DNA from: Pontixanthobacter gangjinensis
GTDB taxonomy: Bacteria; Pseudomonadota; Alphaproteobacteria; Sphingomonadales; Sphingomonadaceae
Direction: 5' to 3'
Assembly (NCBI RefSeq): GCF_009827545.1
Contig: NZ_WTYS01000001.1
Span: 1,079,772 to 1,143,771 of the forward strand
DNA: 64,000 bases
Position 1 is the first letter of the stretch. Every line of letters starts with the position of its first letter. Of this stretch, positions 18,035 to 26,235 are shown in pieces. Under the pieces are notes generated by a model that had not been told where the DNA came from, did not search any database, and was given only the letters and a program-made list of their open reading frames with translations. The translations under genes and the position numbers were made by a program.

Positions 18035-18937
18035 TCAGGCCAATCGCGCTACAATCGCTTCTGCTATCCGCTCGCCAAGCTCCGGCCCTTGCACCGGATA
18101 GAGAAACGGCTCGATTGCTTCCGCCTCCATCACCAGCAGTCCGCCATCATCAGCGCGCAACATATCGATGCGGGCATAGAGCGGGGTGTCTCCGGGTGTT
18201 GTTCGGGGCATCGTCCGCAGCACCGATAGTGCCGACGCAATGTCTTGGTCCGATGGATTTACCGACGTCTCTTGCCCGCCATAAAGCGATTGGATCCGGT
18301 ATTCGCCCTTGGATGGTGTCTTCTGGATAGCATGAGAAAATGCACCATCGATAAACACAAAAGACAGCTCGCCTTCTGCCTGTATTGCGGGGAGGAAGGG
18401 TTGGATCATCGCCTTTTGACCCATTTGCCATTCCGCATCGGGGAGGTCATCTTGTGCAAAAATGAGCTGCCCGATTGCACCCCCACTCACGCGGAGCTTA
18501 ACTACCAAGCGATCGCACCCAAAATGCTCGAACGCCGCCGATATGTCGGCGCGGTTTGGATTGTCATTCCATAGGGTCGGAATGGTCTTCACCCCGACTT
18601 TCGCCAAGTCTTGCAGATAGACTTTATCGATGTTCCAGCGGACCAATGCAGGCGAATTGCACACTCTTACACCGCTCGCCTCAATCGCCTCGATTTTGGC
18701 AAGGAATGCTTCGGGCTGATCTTGATAATCCCACACAGTGCCGAGCAGAACCAAATCGAACTGCGCAAAATCCCCAAGCGGCGAATGCCAGTCAATCTCG
18801 GTTAACTCTGCACCGCGTTCTTCCAGGGAAGGGCGCAGAGCAGCGACCTGAAGGTCATGCTCGAACGCATCTCCTCTTCGCTCGGTGCCCGACGAAGGCA
18901 GAGTTTCGGGGCAGGCTAAGAAGCCAATTTTCATCAT
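18035..18937 (-). CDS. ATP-grasp domain protein (RimK/DcsG-like)
   Basis: 300 aa. The middle and C-terminal halves read as an ATP-grasp fold: CDRLVVKLRVSGGAIGQ with the ATP-binding Lys, MIQPFLPAIQAEGELSFVFIDGAFSHAIQK, and LYARIDMLRADDGGLLVMEAEAIEP with the metal-binding Glu residues. Such enzymes ligate a carboxylate to an amine or thiol via an acyl phosphate. The substrates are unknown; relatives include the cycloserine-pathway DcsG. ATG at 18937 is favoured over one four codons earlier. It lies head-to-tail 17 bases after the PLP enzyme, so the two may be co-transcribed. Confidence 0.82.
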   Translation of the reverse strand: MMKIGFLACPETLPSSGTERRGDAFEHDLQVAALRPSLEERGAELTEIDWHSPLGDFAQFDLVLLGTVWDYQDQPEAFLAKIEAIEASGVRVCNSPALVRWNIDKVYLQDLAKVGVKTIPTLWNDNPNRADISAAFEHFGCDRLVVKLRVSGGAIGQLIFAQDDLPDAEWQMGQKAMIQPFLPAIQAEGELSFVFIDGAFSHAIQKTPSKGEYRIQSLYGGQETSVNPSDQDIASALSVLRTMPRTTPGDTPLYARIDMLRADDGGLLVMEAEAIEPFLYPVQGPELGERIAEAIVARLA

Positions 18938-18954
18938 AGCCTGCCCCAATTAAC

Positions 18955-20274
18955 TTAGACTTGAGCCAAGGCTTGTTCGAAGTCGGCAATCAGATCATCC
19001 GGGTCTTCGATGCCGATGGAAATGCGCACCAGATTGTCGGTGATGCCGAGTTGCGCTTTGCGCTCGTCGGGCACGGACAGATGGGTCATCGCTGCTGGCA
19101 GGCTGGCTAGTGTTTCTGTCCCGCCGAGGCTGACCGCCAGCTTGGCAATCTTCATACTGTCGAGGAAACGGAAGGCCTCTGCTTCGCCGCCTTTGATAAA
19201 TAGCGAGAAGGTTGATCCTGCACCCAGACAGTGACGGTTATAAATGTCCTGTTGGCGTGGGTCGTCGATAAAGCCGAGATAGCCGAGCCCTTCGACTTTG
19301 GGGTGATCTCTTAGGAAAGCGCAAACTTTTGCGGCGTTTTCGCCAGCACGCTGCATCCGCAATTCCACGGTTTCAAGCGAGCGCAACAGCATCCATGCGG
19401 TGTTCGGATCGCAGATCCCGCCCATCGTGTTGCGCAATGCGCGGACCGGATCCATCCATTTCTTCGCGCCTGCAATGCTGCCTGCAACCAGATCAGAATG
19501 TCCGCCGACATATTTTGTCAGCGAATAGACGACTACGTCAGCGCCGTGATCGAGAGGACGCGACCACAAAGGACCAAGGAAAGTGTTGTCGATCGCAATT
19601 GGCGTTACATCCGCGTCGAGGATGACATCGCGCGAAGCCTGTACGGCTTCGATATCAACCAGCGCATTGGTCGGGTTGGCCGGGCTTTCGAGATAAACCA
19701 TGGCGACTTTGCCGCCTTGATCTGCGGCTTTGACCTTGGCCTGTTCAAGCACAGCGTCAATTTCTTCGCGCGTCGCACCAGCGGCAAAATCAATATAGGT
19801 GATACCGAATTTGCTGAGGATTTTGGCAACAAAGCCCTCCGTCGCGGCATAAAGCGGCCCGGAATGGACGATAACATCGCCTGCGTTGCAATAGGCCAGC
19901 ATCATCACCGTAATCGCGGTCATCCCGCTGGAGAATGACAGCGAGTCTTCCGCGCCATCCCAAATGCTCAAACGATCTTCGAGGATTTCCTGATTGGGTC
20001 CGTTAAAACGGGAATAGACGAGGCCTTCCGCGCCGCCGGGGCGCTTGCCGGTGATGCCTTCGAAATGGCGCTTGCCTGCTGCCGAATTTTCAAACGCGAA
20101 AGTCGATGTGAGGAAGATCGGAGCCTTCAGCGAACCTTCGGACAGCGCCGGATCGTAACCATGGCCCATCATCAGGGTCGATGGCTTCAGCTCGCGGCCG
20201 CCAATTGTGGTGACTTTAGGCTTGGGATTTCGGCGCGGGGTGGGGGTGGTGACAGCGTCGGTTGCATCGGTCAT
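18955..20274 (-). CDS. Cys/Met metabolism PLP-dependent enzyme (methionine gamma-lyase / cystathionine gamma-synthase family)
   Basis: 439 aa fold-type I PLP enzyme. The Schiff-base lysine is in VVVYSLTKYVGGHSD near residue 256; cofactor and substrate residues are in YSRFNGPNQEILEDRLS and SFSSGMTAI. It should catalyse gamma-elimination or gamma-replacement on methionine, homoserine esters or cystathionine; which of these cannot be read from the sequence. The start ATG at 20274 has AGGAAG nine bases upstream. A Pro/Arg-rich stretch (TPTPRRNPKPKV) precedes the domain. Confidence 0.92.
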   Translation of the reverse strand: MTDATDAVTTPTPRRNPKPKVTTIGGRELKPSTLMMGHGYDPALSEGSLKAPIFLTSTFAFENSAAGKRHFEGITGKRPGGAEGLVYSRFNGPNQEILEDRLSIWDGAEDSLSFSSGMTAITVMMLAYCNAGDVIVHSGPLYAATEGFVAKILSKFGITYIDFAAGATREEIDAVLEQAKVKAADQGGKVAMVYLESPANPTNALVDIEAVQASRDVILDADVTPIAIDNTFLGPLWSRPLDHGADVVVYSLTKYVGGHSDLVAGSIAGAKKWMDPVRALRNTMGGICDPNTAWMLLRSLETVELRMQRAGENAAKVCAFLRDHPKVEGLGYLGFIDDPRQQDIYNRHCLGAGSTFSLFIKGGEAEAFRFLDSMKIAKLAVSLGGTETLASLPAAMTHLSVPDERKAQLGITDNLVRISIGIEDPDDLIADFEQALAQV

Positions 20275-20289
20275 GCCGGTGTTCTTCCT

Positions 20290-20380
20290 ACTTAAATGCT
20301 CCCAGGAAGGCAGGAGCTGGTCGGATATTCTGGCTTGGACCAAATGGCCCCGTTCCTAACCTCCGCAGGAACGCATCACC
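20290..20380 (-). promoter_or_regulatory. structured 5' leader of the PLP enzyme gene
   Basis: Read on the minus strand, the leader holds a perfect hairpin GTTCCT-N9-AGGAAC, then GGGCC-ATTT-GGTCC, and close to the start GCTCC-N8-GGGAGC. I compared it by eye with the SAM-I, SAM-II and SAM/SAH consensus sequences and saw no match. It may be an attenuator or chance structure. Confidence 0.3.
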
Positions 20381-20453
20381 GAGAAATATTGTGCTGCGAA
20401 TCCGGTATCATCTGTAACCAGTGGGTTCAAGCGGTGTGCCCTCTTTGTAGGCT

Positions 20454-20563
20454 TTAGGGTTACACCTGTAACCTAACACACCTCGGCCAAGCCTTTGGAA
20501 GAAAGTAATTAGCCTGTTGGAAAACGGGTTACAGATTTGCTCGGCCCTGCGATTCAGGGTTTT
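20454..20563 (+). repeat. dispersed ~110-bp element, copy 2 (possible small RNA)
   Basis: Second copy of the element at 3315-3424. The identical 27-base 5' block starts here and includes GGTTACA-CC-TGTAACC. After the aligned 90 bases comes CCCTG-CGATT-CAGGG followed by TTTT (20545-20563), a terminator-like hairpin whose stem bases differ from copy 1 yet still pair. The copy lies in a ~390-base space between the PLP enzyme and the SLC13 transporter genes. Confidence 0.65.
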
Positions 20564-20624
20564 GGAAGGGCAAGTTCGGAACCACGATTTCAAAGAGCGA
20601 ACCGGGTTTTACAGCCGCAGTCCA

Positions 20625-20670
20625 CTGTAGGAAAACGCCGGGAGCCAGTGCCCGGTTTCCGTTCCTACAG
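20625..20670 (-). terminator. 46-bp inverted repeat across the SLC13 stop codon
   Basis: CTGTAGGAA at one end pairs perfectly with TTCCTACAG at the other; inside, CCGGG pairs with CCCGG. The transporter stop codon is part of the outer stem. There is no U run, so it is either a Rho-dependent end, an mRNA-stabilising hairpin or a small palindromic repeat. Confidence 0.45.
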
Positions 20671-22215
20671 TATCGCCGCCACCATCCACACCAGCGCGAC
20701 AATCAATCCGATCCCGACCATATCAAGCACAAAGCCCGCGCCGACCATCCGGCTGAGTTTGATCCGCCCGGTGGACCATGCAATTGCATTCGGCCCTGTC
20801 CCGGCAGGCAGCATAAAGCCCCAACTGGCGGCAAGCGCGGCGGGCATAGCTAGCAAAATCGGGTCAACGCCCATCGCCACTGTCAGGCTGGCGACCACCG
20901 GAATAATCGCGCTGGCGGTGGCGACGTTGCTCGCAAATTCGGTGATCAAGACGACCATTGCGACGATTGCCAGCGCGGTCAGAATCAGCGGCACTGCGCT
21001 CAGCGGCAACAACGCTTTGCCGAGCCATTCGGCCAGGCCCGATGCGCCCATACCAGCGGCCAAGGCCAGTCCGCCGCCAAACATCATGATCACGCCCCAC
21101 GGCGCACGATCCGCTTCTGCCCATGTCAGCAGTGGACGCCCAGTACCGTCGGGCAGAATGAACAACAGGATGCCAGCAGCGATGGCGATCGTGCCATCGG
21201 TCAGCGAACCATCTGGCAGATAACCTTTGAGCAACGGCGCGGTCATCCATAATGCGAAGGTGATGGCAATCAGCGGTACCAGACGCTTTTCTGCCGACGA
21301 CCAAACTGTCTGAGTCTGGATCGCCTCGCGGGCTGCATCCACATCAAAATGCGTGACCGAAACCTTCTGGACTTTGGAGATTATGAAGGCGGCCACAGGC
21401 ACGCCCACGATAACAATCGGGATACCGAACATTGCCCATTCGGCAAAGCTGATTTGCACCCCGATCATTGAATCGAGCAGCGCCACCGCAATTCCGTTGG
21501 TGGGTGATCCGACAATCGTTCCCAGACCTCCAATTGACGCGGCAAAGGCAATCCCCATCGGCAATGCCCCGGCGAGGCCGTCCTGATCATCGGCGGCTAG
21601 ACCCCCGCCAGCCAGCACGGCCAAGGCCATCGGCATCATGATAAGCGAGGTTGAGGTGTTGGAGATCAGCATCGACAACACGGCCGCGCTGACCATAAAT
21701 GCCAGCAACAGCTTTTCCGCGCCCGACAACACCAAGCCGCCCAGCACGGCAACCGCAAGGATCAGAATGATCAGGCTGGTTGAGGTGTTGAAGATAAGCA
21801 TCGAGAGCAGCGACGCGCTGACAATCACCGCAAGCCAGATGCGTGTTGTTTTTGGCGGCATGCCCACCCCGCTGCCAACCGTCTTGAGGATCGCAAGCGA
21901 CAGCCTGCGGTGCAGTCCGGTCCGTTCGATGGCCAAAGCAATAAACGCCCCGCCCAAAATCAGAAACAGGATCGGCGCGTAATAGGCGCTGGCGGTTTCC
22001 TTTGCGGTCAACACCCCGCCAAATGGCAGCACGAGGAACGGCAACAAGGCCGTTGCTGTGAGCGGAATCGCCTCCGTCATCCACCACGCCGCCATCCAAA
22101 CAACCAGCCCCGCGACCAACCACGCCTCTTGCGGCATCCCGGCAGGCGGCGGCGCGAGCAGTGTCAGGGCGAATGCAGCAAGGCCTAGGATGAAGCCGAT
22201 TTGGCGCGGTGTCAT
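20665..22215 (-). CDS. DASS/SLC13 family sodium:anion symporter
   Basis: 516 aa with about 11-13 hydrophobic segments. Two repeated units contain the SNT signature (NTSTSLIILILAVAVLG and SNTSTSLIMMPMALAVLAG), a hallmark of the VcINDY-type fold, and near the end LAASWGFMLPAGTGPNAIAWSTG matches the DASS C-terminal signature. It probably imports di- or tricarboxylates (or sulfate) with sodium. A 72-base gap separates it from the Nramp-like gene upstream on the same strand. Confidence 0.92.
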   Translation of the reverse strand: MTPRQIGFILGLAAFALTLLAPPPAGMPQEAWLVAGLVVWMAAWWMTEAIPLTATALLPFLVLPFGGVLTAKETASAYYAPILFLILGGAFIALAIERTGLHRRLSLAILKTVGSGVGMPPKTTRIWLAVIVSASLLSMLIFNTSTSLIILILAVAVLGGLVLSGAEKLLLAFMVSAAVLSMLISNTSTSLIMMPMALAVLAGGGLAADDQDGLAGALPMGIAFAASIGGLGTIVGSPTNGIAVALLDSMIGVQISFAEWAMFGIPIVIVGVPVAAFIISKVQKVSVTHFDVDAAREAIQTQTVWSSAEKRLVPLIAITFALWMTAPLLKGYLPDGSLTDGTIAIAAGILLFILPDGTGRPLLTWAEADRAPWGVIMMFGGGLALAAGMGASGLAEWLGKALLPLSAVPLILTALAIVAMVVLITEFASNVATASAIIPVVASLTVAMGVDPILLAMPAALAASWGFMLPAGTGPNAIAWSTGRIKLSRMVGAGFVLDMVGIGLIVALVWMVAAIL

Positions 22216-22287
22216 GAAGTAGGTCGCTCTCTTTTGTTATTTTTTAGCGTTATCTGACTGTGTCGCAACTAACAAACAATCTGGGCC

Positions 22288-23535
22288 TCAGCGATAGTTC
22301 AGCACGAAATATCCAGCGGTCATCACGCTCATCACGCCGATTGCGATTAAACTCTGGATGCGGATGGCTCGATTGGGCCGGGCCGCGTCCGGCATCGCGC
22401 AACGCGTCACAACCAGATGATTGAGTACGCCAATGATTGGCGCAGACAGAAATGCAAGCGAAGTCGCCAAATCGATGAACTGGCCAAAATCCGAAAGAAA
22501 GAAAATCAGCACTGAAAGCGCCGATATGCCGATGCTCATGATGATTGTGACATAGGCGCGGCGCAACCTAACCGGATCGCGCACTCCGCTAATTTCTTCG
22601 TAAGCCGAGGTAAAGGATTTGCCGTAAGCATCGAAGGCGACGAACATTGTAGATAGCATCACTGCGAATGCAGAAATTGCTGCCAGCAGTGCAGGGATTG
22701 GCCCAAGAGTCTCGCCGTAAAGAGCGATGATCTGGGTGGCGAAACCTACCGCATCGGAGGCTGGCTCGATGCTGGAATTGTGCATTATTCCGGCACCCAT
22801 GATGCAAAAGCAAATAGCCAGAATTCCGGTAACCACATACCCTGTGAGAAACCCTTTACGTGTTTCGGACAGGGTTGCCCTATCGTCGTCTGGCACATCC
22901 TTTTCTGCCTGCACTGTCCAAATTGACTGGGGAACAGATACATCGAGCGGGTTGGGCATGAACCCAGCCAGCGCAATGATAAATAACAGGGAGGCTGGCT
23001 GGCTCATCCAGCTCACATCAGCCAGCGTTCCCCATTCAATATTCGGCAGGACCAGCACTGTCGTTGATAGCGTGGCAATGATTAGGAACGCCATCAGGAT
23101 GCGATTGACCCGGTCGAGCCAGCTGTATCCGCCCCAGATTAGCAAGAATGATGTTGATCCGATGACTATCGCCACCAGCACGGGCACGCTCAAATCAATG
23201 CCGGTAATGGCGCCAAGTAATCCTGCGGTTGTCGCGCTGATCGCAGCGAGGATAATGGGCGCCACTGGCAGTATGACAATGCAAAACAGGATCGGAGCCC
23301 AAACTCCCAATTCACGATATCCGGCAAGGAGCGATCTGCGCGTAGATTGGCCGTAATCAACACCGAAACGATAGGCCGGATATTTGAGGATGTTGATCAG
23401 GATTATGATGCCTGCGAGCGCGAGTCCAAATAGCGCACCGGCACGCGTAGATTGCACCAAATGCGATACGCCGACAGCAGCGCCCGAAAATAACAGCCCC
23501 GGACCAAGTGTCCGCCAGAAATGCAGGTTACTCAT
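22288..23535 (-). CDS. Nramp-related transporter lacking the canonical metal site
   Basis: 415 aa, about 11 membrane helices with Nramp/LeuT-fold character (PGLLFSGAAVGVSHLVQST in helix 1; FIIALAGFMPNPLDVSVPQS in helix 6). The DPGN motif of true Nramp metal transporters reads GVSH here, and the helix-6 MPH reads MPN. It is therefore an Nramp-family member whose substrate may not be Mn/Fe. ATG at 23535 chosen for the GGGGGAG site nine bases upstream. The gene is followed by the SLC13 transporter. Confidence 0.82.
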   Translation of the reverse strand: MSNLHFWRTLGPGLLFSGAAVGVSHLVQSTRAGALFGLALAGIIILINILKYPAYRFGVDYGQSTRRSLLAGYRELGVWAPILFCIVILPVAPIILAAISATTAGLLGAITGIDLSVPVLVAIVIGSTSFLLIWGGYSWLDRVNRILMAFLIIATLSTTVLVLPNIEWGTLADVSWMSQPASLLFIIALAGFMPNPLDVSVPQSIWTVQAEKDVPDDDRATLSETRKGFLTGYVVTGILAICFCIMGAGIMHNSSIEPASDAVGFATQIIALYGETLGPIPALLAAISAFAVMLSTMFVAFDAYGKSFTSAYEEISGVRDPVRLRRAYVTIIMSIGISALSVLIFFLSDFGQFIDLATSLAFLSAPIIGVLNHLVVTRCAMPDAARPNRAIRIQSLIAIGVMSVMTAGYFVLNYR

Positions 23536-23610
23536 CGTGCATAACTCCCCCGTCTGGAAGCTATGCACGATCTGATAGAAATATCACGACATTGCCGCTT
23601 TACGCCGCAC

Positions 23611-23645
23611 AAAAACAAAAAGGGCGCACATTGCTGCGCGCCCCG
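23611..23645 (-). terminator. intrinsic terminator of infC
   Basis: On the minus strand GGGCGCGCA-GCAA-TGTGCGCCC (8 of 9 pairs) is followed by TTTTTG. It begins 25 bases after the infC stop, so infC ends here and rpmI/rplT are not co-transcribed at this locus. Confidence 0.85.
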
Positions 23646-23669
23646 TTTGATATCACGAATCGCCCAGGC

Positions 23670-24212
23670 TTACTTAGGCGATAACACCATCAGCATCTGC
23701 CGGCCCTCAAGCCGCGGGAATGATTCGACCTTGGCGTCTTCGGCTGTGTCTTCCTGCACGCGTTTGAGCAAATCCATGCCCAAGTTCTGGTGCGCCATCT
23801 CGCGTCCGCGGAAACGGAGCGTGATTTTGACCTTGTCACCATTATCGATGAATTTGTGCACGTTGCGCATCTTGACGTCATAATCATGCGTGTCGATGTT
23901 GGGGCGCATCTTGATCTCTTTGATCTCTTGCGTTTTCTGGCTCTTACGCGCCAGATTGGCTTTCTTCTGCGCTTCGAAGCGGTATTTACCGACATCGAGG
24001 AATTTGCACACGGGCGGGTCTGCGTTGGGCGAGACTTCGACCAGGTTCAGGCCAACGCCTGCTGCCTGTTCGATCGCTTCCTTGGTGTACATGACGCCGA
24101 TATTTTCGCCGTTCTCGTCAATGACGCGGACTTTATCGGATTGGATATATTCATCAAAGCGCGGGCCGCTCTTGGTGGGCGGCGTATTCATGCGCCGGGG
24201 TGGACGGGCTAT
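23670..24212 (-). CDS. infC: translation initiation factor IF-3, probable AUA start
   Basis: 180 aa if started at the ATA at 24212-24210; 173 aa from the ATG at 24191. The N-domain (SDKVRVIDENGENIGVMYTKEAI), linker (EAQKKANLARKSQKTQEIKEIKMRPNID) and C-domain (VKITLRFRGREMAHQNLGMDLL) are complete. IF-3 binds the 30S subunit and rejects wrong start codons. AGGAG lies exactly 8 bases before ATA but 29 before the ATG, and the extra residues ARPPRR resemble the usual basic IF-3 beginning. Rare starts on infC are known (AUU in E. coli) and serve autoregulation; use of AUA here is inference. The gene stands alone, without rpmI-rplT. Confidence 0.95.
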   Translation of the reverse strand: MARPPRRMNTPPTKSGPRFDEYIQSDKVRVIDENGENIGVMYTKEAIEQAAGVGLNLVEVSPNADPPVCKFLDVGKYRFEAQKKANLARKSQKTQEIKEIKMRPNIDTHDYDVKMRNVHKFIDNGDKVKITLRFRGREMAHQNLGMDLLKRVQEDTAEDAKVESFPRLEGRQMLMVLSPK

Positions 24213-24297
24213 GGGGCTTTCTCCTGATTGCCATTTGTAACTGCGTGCTACTTAGTGAGGAATGTAGCGAAGTGCTAGAGGGAGAAGGAGTCTTTTG

Positions 24298-24515
24298 TTT
24301 AGCCTCAAACGCCGGGTGCCTGCATCCACAGGCTTGGCTTCGCGCTAACCGCGCGGCAAGCGGTCGCTTGCTGGCTGCCGCGACCAAGATTCTTGGTGCA
24401 AGCCAGATACGCCGTGCTTGAAAAGTGGCCGCGGCAGCCAGAGCCTGACCGGTCGACGCGTGGTTAGCGCAGTAGCCTAAGGGAGCGGATGCGACCGCCG
24501 GTGTTTGAGGCTAAA
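24298..24515. repeat. ~218-bp nested palindromic element
   Basis: The outer arms TTTAGCCTCAAACGCCGG (24298-24315) and 24498-24515 pair at 17 of 18 positions. Further in, GCGCTAACC (24342-24350) pairs with GGTTAGCGC (24462-24470) and TGGCTGCCGCG (24372-24382) with 24430-24440; a small ACCAAG-ATT-CTTGGT hairpin lies at 24383-24397. The right arm contains the pdeM stop codon. It fills the space between pdeM and the infC leader and could be a MITE-like or REP-like element, a large terminator, or a structured RNA. Confidence 0.75.
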
Positions 24516-25212
24516 CCAGATTCTGTTCCCGCCTCCACAACGGGAATTGCACCAGCTTGCCTGCGGCGGGCAACATTGCATCAATCCTTTCAGCTGGTTG
24601 CATGGCGGCGAGAATTGCCGGGTCAGCGGCATCCATTCCGCCGGTCAATGCCCCGAAGGCAGGTAGAATCATGCGCCCTCCGCTGGTCTCGCTGGTGCTG
24701 ACTACCGCGCACGGGCGGCGAATGCGGCGCTTGCGGACACTGATTTGCAGGCGCGGGTGAAAATGGCCGGAGAATTCGGGCCGCGTTTCGCCTGCTTTTG
24801 CCTCGTGCCGCAGGACCATTCCGGCGATTTCCAATTCCTCGGCAATCTCGCCTCCGGCCCGGGCTTCCATATGGGGATCGTGGTTTCCTGTGATCCACAC
24901 CCAGTCGGTTGCGCGAGTGAGCGCCGACAACATTCCCGCCGCATGCGGTTCGAGCCGCGCCGATCCTTCGCTATCGTGGAAATTATCGCCCAGAGTAAAC
25001 ACCCGTCGCGCGCCGGTTTCGCGAATCGCCAAGGCAATCCGCTCCAACGTTTCGCGGCTGTCATAGGGGGGCAACATCTGGCCATGTTTGGCATAGAAGC
25101 TTGATTTTTCGAGGTGCAAATCGGCCACCAGCAAGGCACGTTCGCCCGGCCAATAAAGCGCGCCTGAGGTGGTCAACGTGAATTCTTGATTTGCGAACGA
25201 AAGGGGAACCAT
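24511..25212 (-). CDS. pdeM: ligase-associated DNA damage response endonuclease PdeM
   Basis: 233 aa calcineurin-like phosphoesterase. Metal-binding motifs in order: LLVADLHLEKS, FTLGDNFHD, WITGNHDPH and FSGHFHPR. These match PdeM, which in other bacteria is encoded with a DNA ligase, an Lhr-type helicase and an exonuclease; none of those is nearby, so it is an orphan copy of that repair module. ATG at 25212 gives the usual N-terminus (VPLSFANQEFTL); the open frame upstream runs through a regulatory region. Confidence 0.88.
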   Translation of the reverse strand: MVPLSFANQEFTLTTSGALYWPGERALLVADLHLEKSSFYAKHGQMLPPYDSRETLERIALAIRETGARRVFTLGDNFHDSEGSARLEPHAAGMLSALTRATDWVWITGNHDPHMEARAGGEIAEELEIAGMVLRHEAKAGETRPEFSGHFHPRLQISVRKRRIRRPCAVVSTSETSGGRMILPAFGALTGGMDAADPAILAAMQPAERIDAMLPAAGKLVQFPLWRREQNLV

Positions 25213-25261
25213 CGCTAGCGTTTGCAGCAGCACCATAAGATATGCAAGTTTGGTGGAATGA

Positions 25262-25275
25262 TTGATTTGCATCAA
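25262..25275 (+). promoter_or_regulatory. FNR/FixK-type box in the pdeM-hemF divergent region
   Basis: TTGAT-TTGC-ATCAA is a perfect match to the FNR/FnrL/FixK consensus TTGATN4ATCAA. It is 85 bases before the hemF ATG and 49 before the pdeM start. Oxygen-responsive control of hemF by FNR-type regulators is known in other alphaproteobacteria. Confidence 0.75.
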
Positions 25276-25360
25276 GGTATGCCGCAGCAATAACTGTCAA
25301 ACGCGAGGCCTTGACCAAACCGAGTGGCGCTTGGTGCCGCACTAGATTATACAGGGAACT

Positions 25361-26230
25361 ATGACTGACACTACCGAACACACCAATCGCGCCAAAGAAT
25401 GGTTCGAGACCCTGCGCACCAAAATCTGCAACGAGTTCGAGGCGATCGAACGCGAGACGGGTAGTGATGCTGCGTTCACCTTCACCCCGTGGGAGCGCGA
25501 GGAAGAAGGCAATTCTGACCCGGGCGGCGGGGTTCAGGGCTTGATGAAGGGCAAAGTGTTCGAAAAAGTAGGGGTCAATGTTTCGACTGTGCGCGGCAGT
25601 TTTGCGCCCGAATTCGCCGCCAGCATCAATGGTGCCAGTGCCGAGAACCCCGGTTTCACCGCAACCGGCATTTCGCTGGTGGCGCATATGGCCAACCCGC
25701 ATGTTCCAGCGGTGCATATGAACACGCGTTTTCTGACCACTGGCAAATCATGGTTCGGCGGCGGTGCGGATCTTAACCCGCCAATACCGTATGATGAAGA
25801 CACTGCCGATTTTCACGCTGCATTCCGGGCGGCCTGCGCAGCGCATAACCCGACCTATTATGATAAATTCAAAAAATGGGCGGATGACTATTTCTACATC
25901 CCCCACCGCCAATGCCATCGCGGGGTAGGCGGGATATTTTACGATCATATGGAATGCCCCGACGGCGACGGCAGCGGCGCGGCATTCGACCGCAATTTTG
26001 CCTTTACCAAGGACGTTGGCGAAACTTTCCTTGGCATATATCCCAAGCTCGTCCGCCGCCGGATGGACAGCGACTTTACCGACGCGGACAAGCTGCAGCA
26101 ATTGCAATGGCGCGGCCGCTATGCCGAATTTAATCTGGTCTATGACCGGGGGACATTGTTCGGCCTCAAGACCGGTGGCAATATTGATGCGATTCTAATG
26201 AGCCTGCCGCCCGAAGCGGTATGGAGCTAG
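25361..26230 (+). CDS. hemF: oxygen-dependent coproporphyrinogen III oxidase
   Basis: 289 aa cytoplasmic haem-pathway enzyme that decarboxylates coproporphyrinogen III to protoporphyrinogen IX with O2. Signature segments include GVNVSTVRG, AVHMNTRFLTTGKSWFGGGADLNPPIPY, CHRGVGGIFYDHME and WRGRYAEFNLVYDRGTLFGLKTGGNIDAILMSLPP. Full length. The FNR-type box upstream suggests regulation by oxygen. Confidence 0.97.
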   Translation: MTDTTEHTNRAKEWFETLRTKICNEFEAIERETGSDAAFTFTPWEREEEGNSDPGGGVQGLMKGKVFEKVGVNVSTVRGSFAPEFAASINGASAENPGFTATGISLVAHMANPHVPAVHMNTRFLTTGKSWFGGGADLNPPIPYDEDTADFHAAFRAACAAHNPTYYDKFKKWADDYFYIPHRQCHRGVGGIFYDHMECPDGDGSGAAFDRNFAFTKDVGETFLGIYPKLVRRRMDSDFTDADKLQQLQWRGRYAEFNLVYDRGTLFGLKTGGNIDAILMSLPPEAVWS

Positions 26231-26235
26231 GCTAC

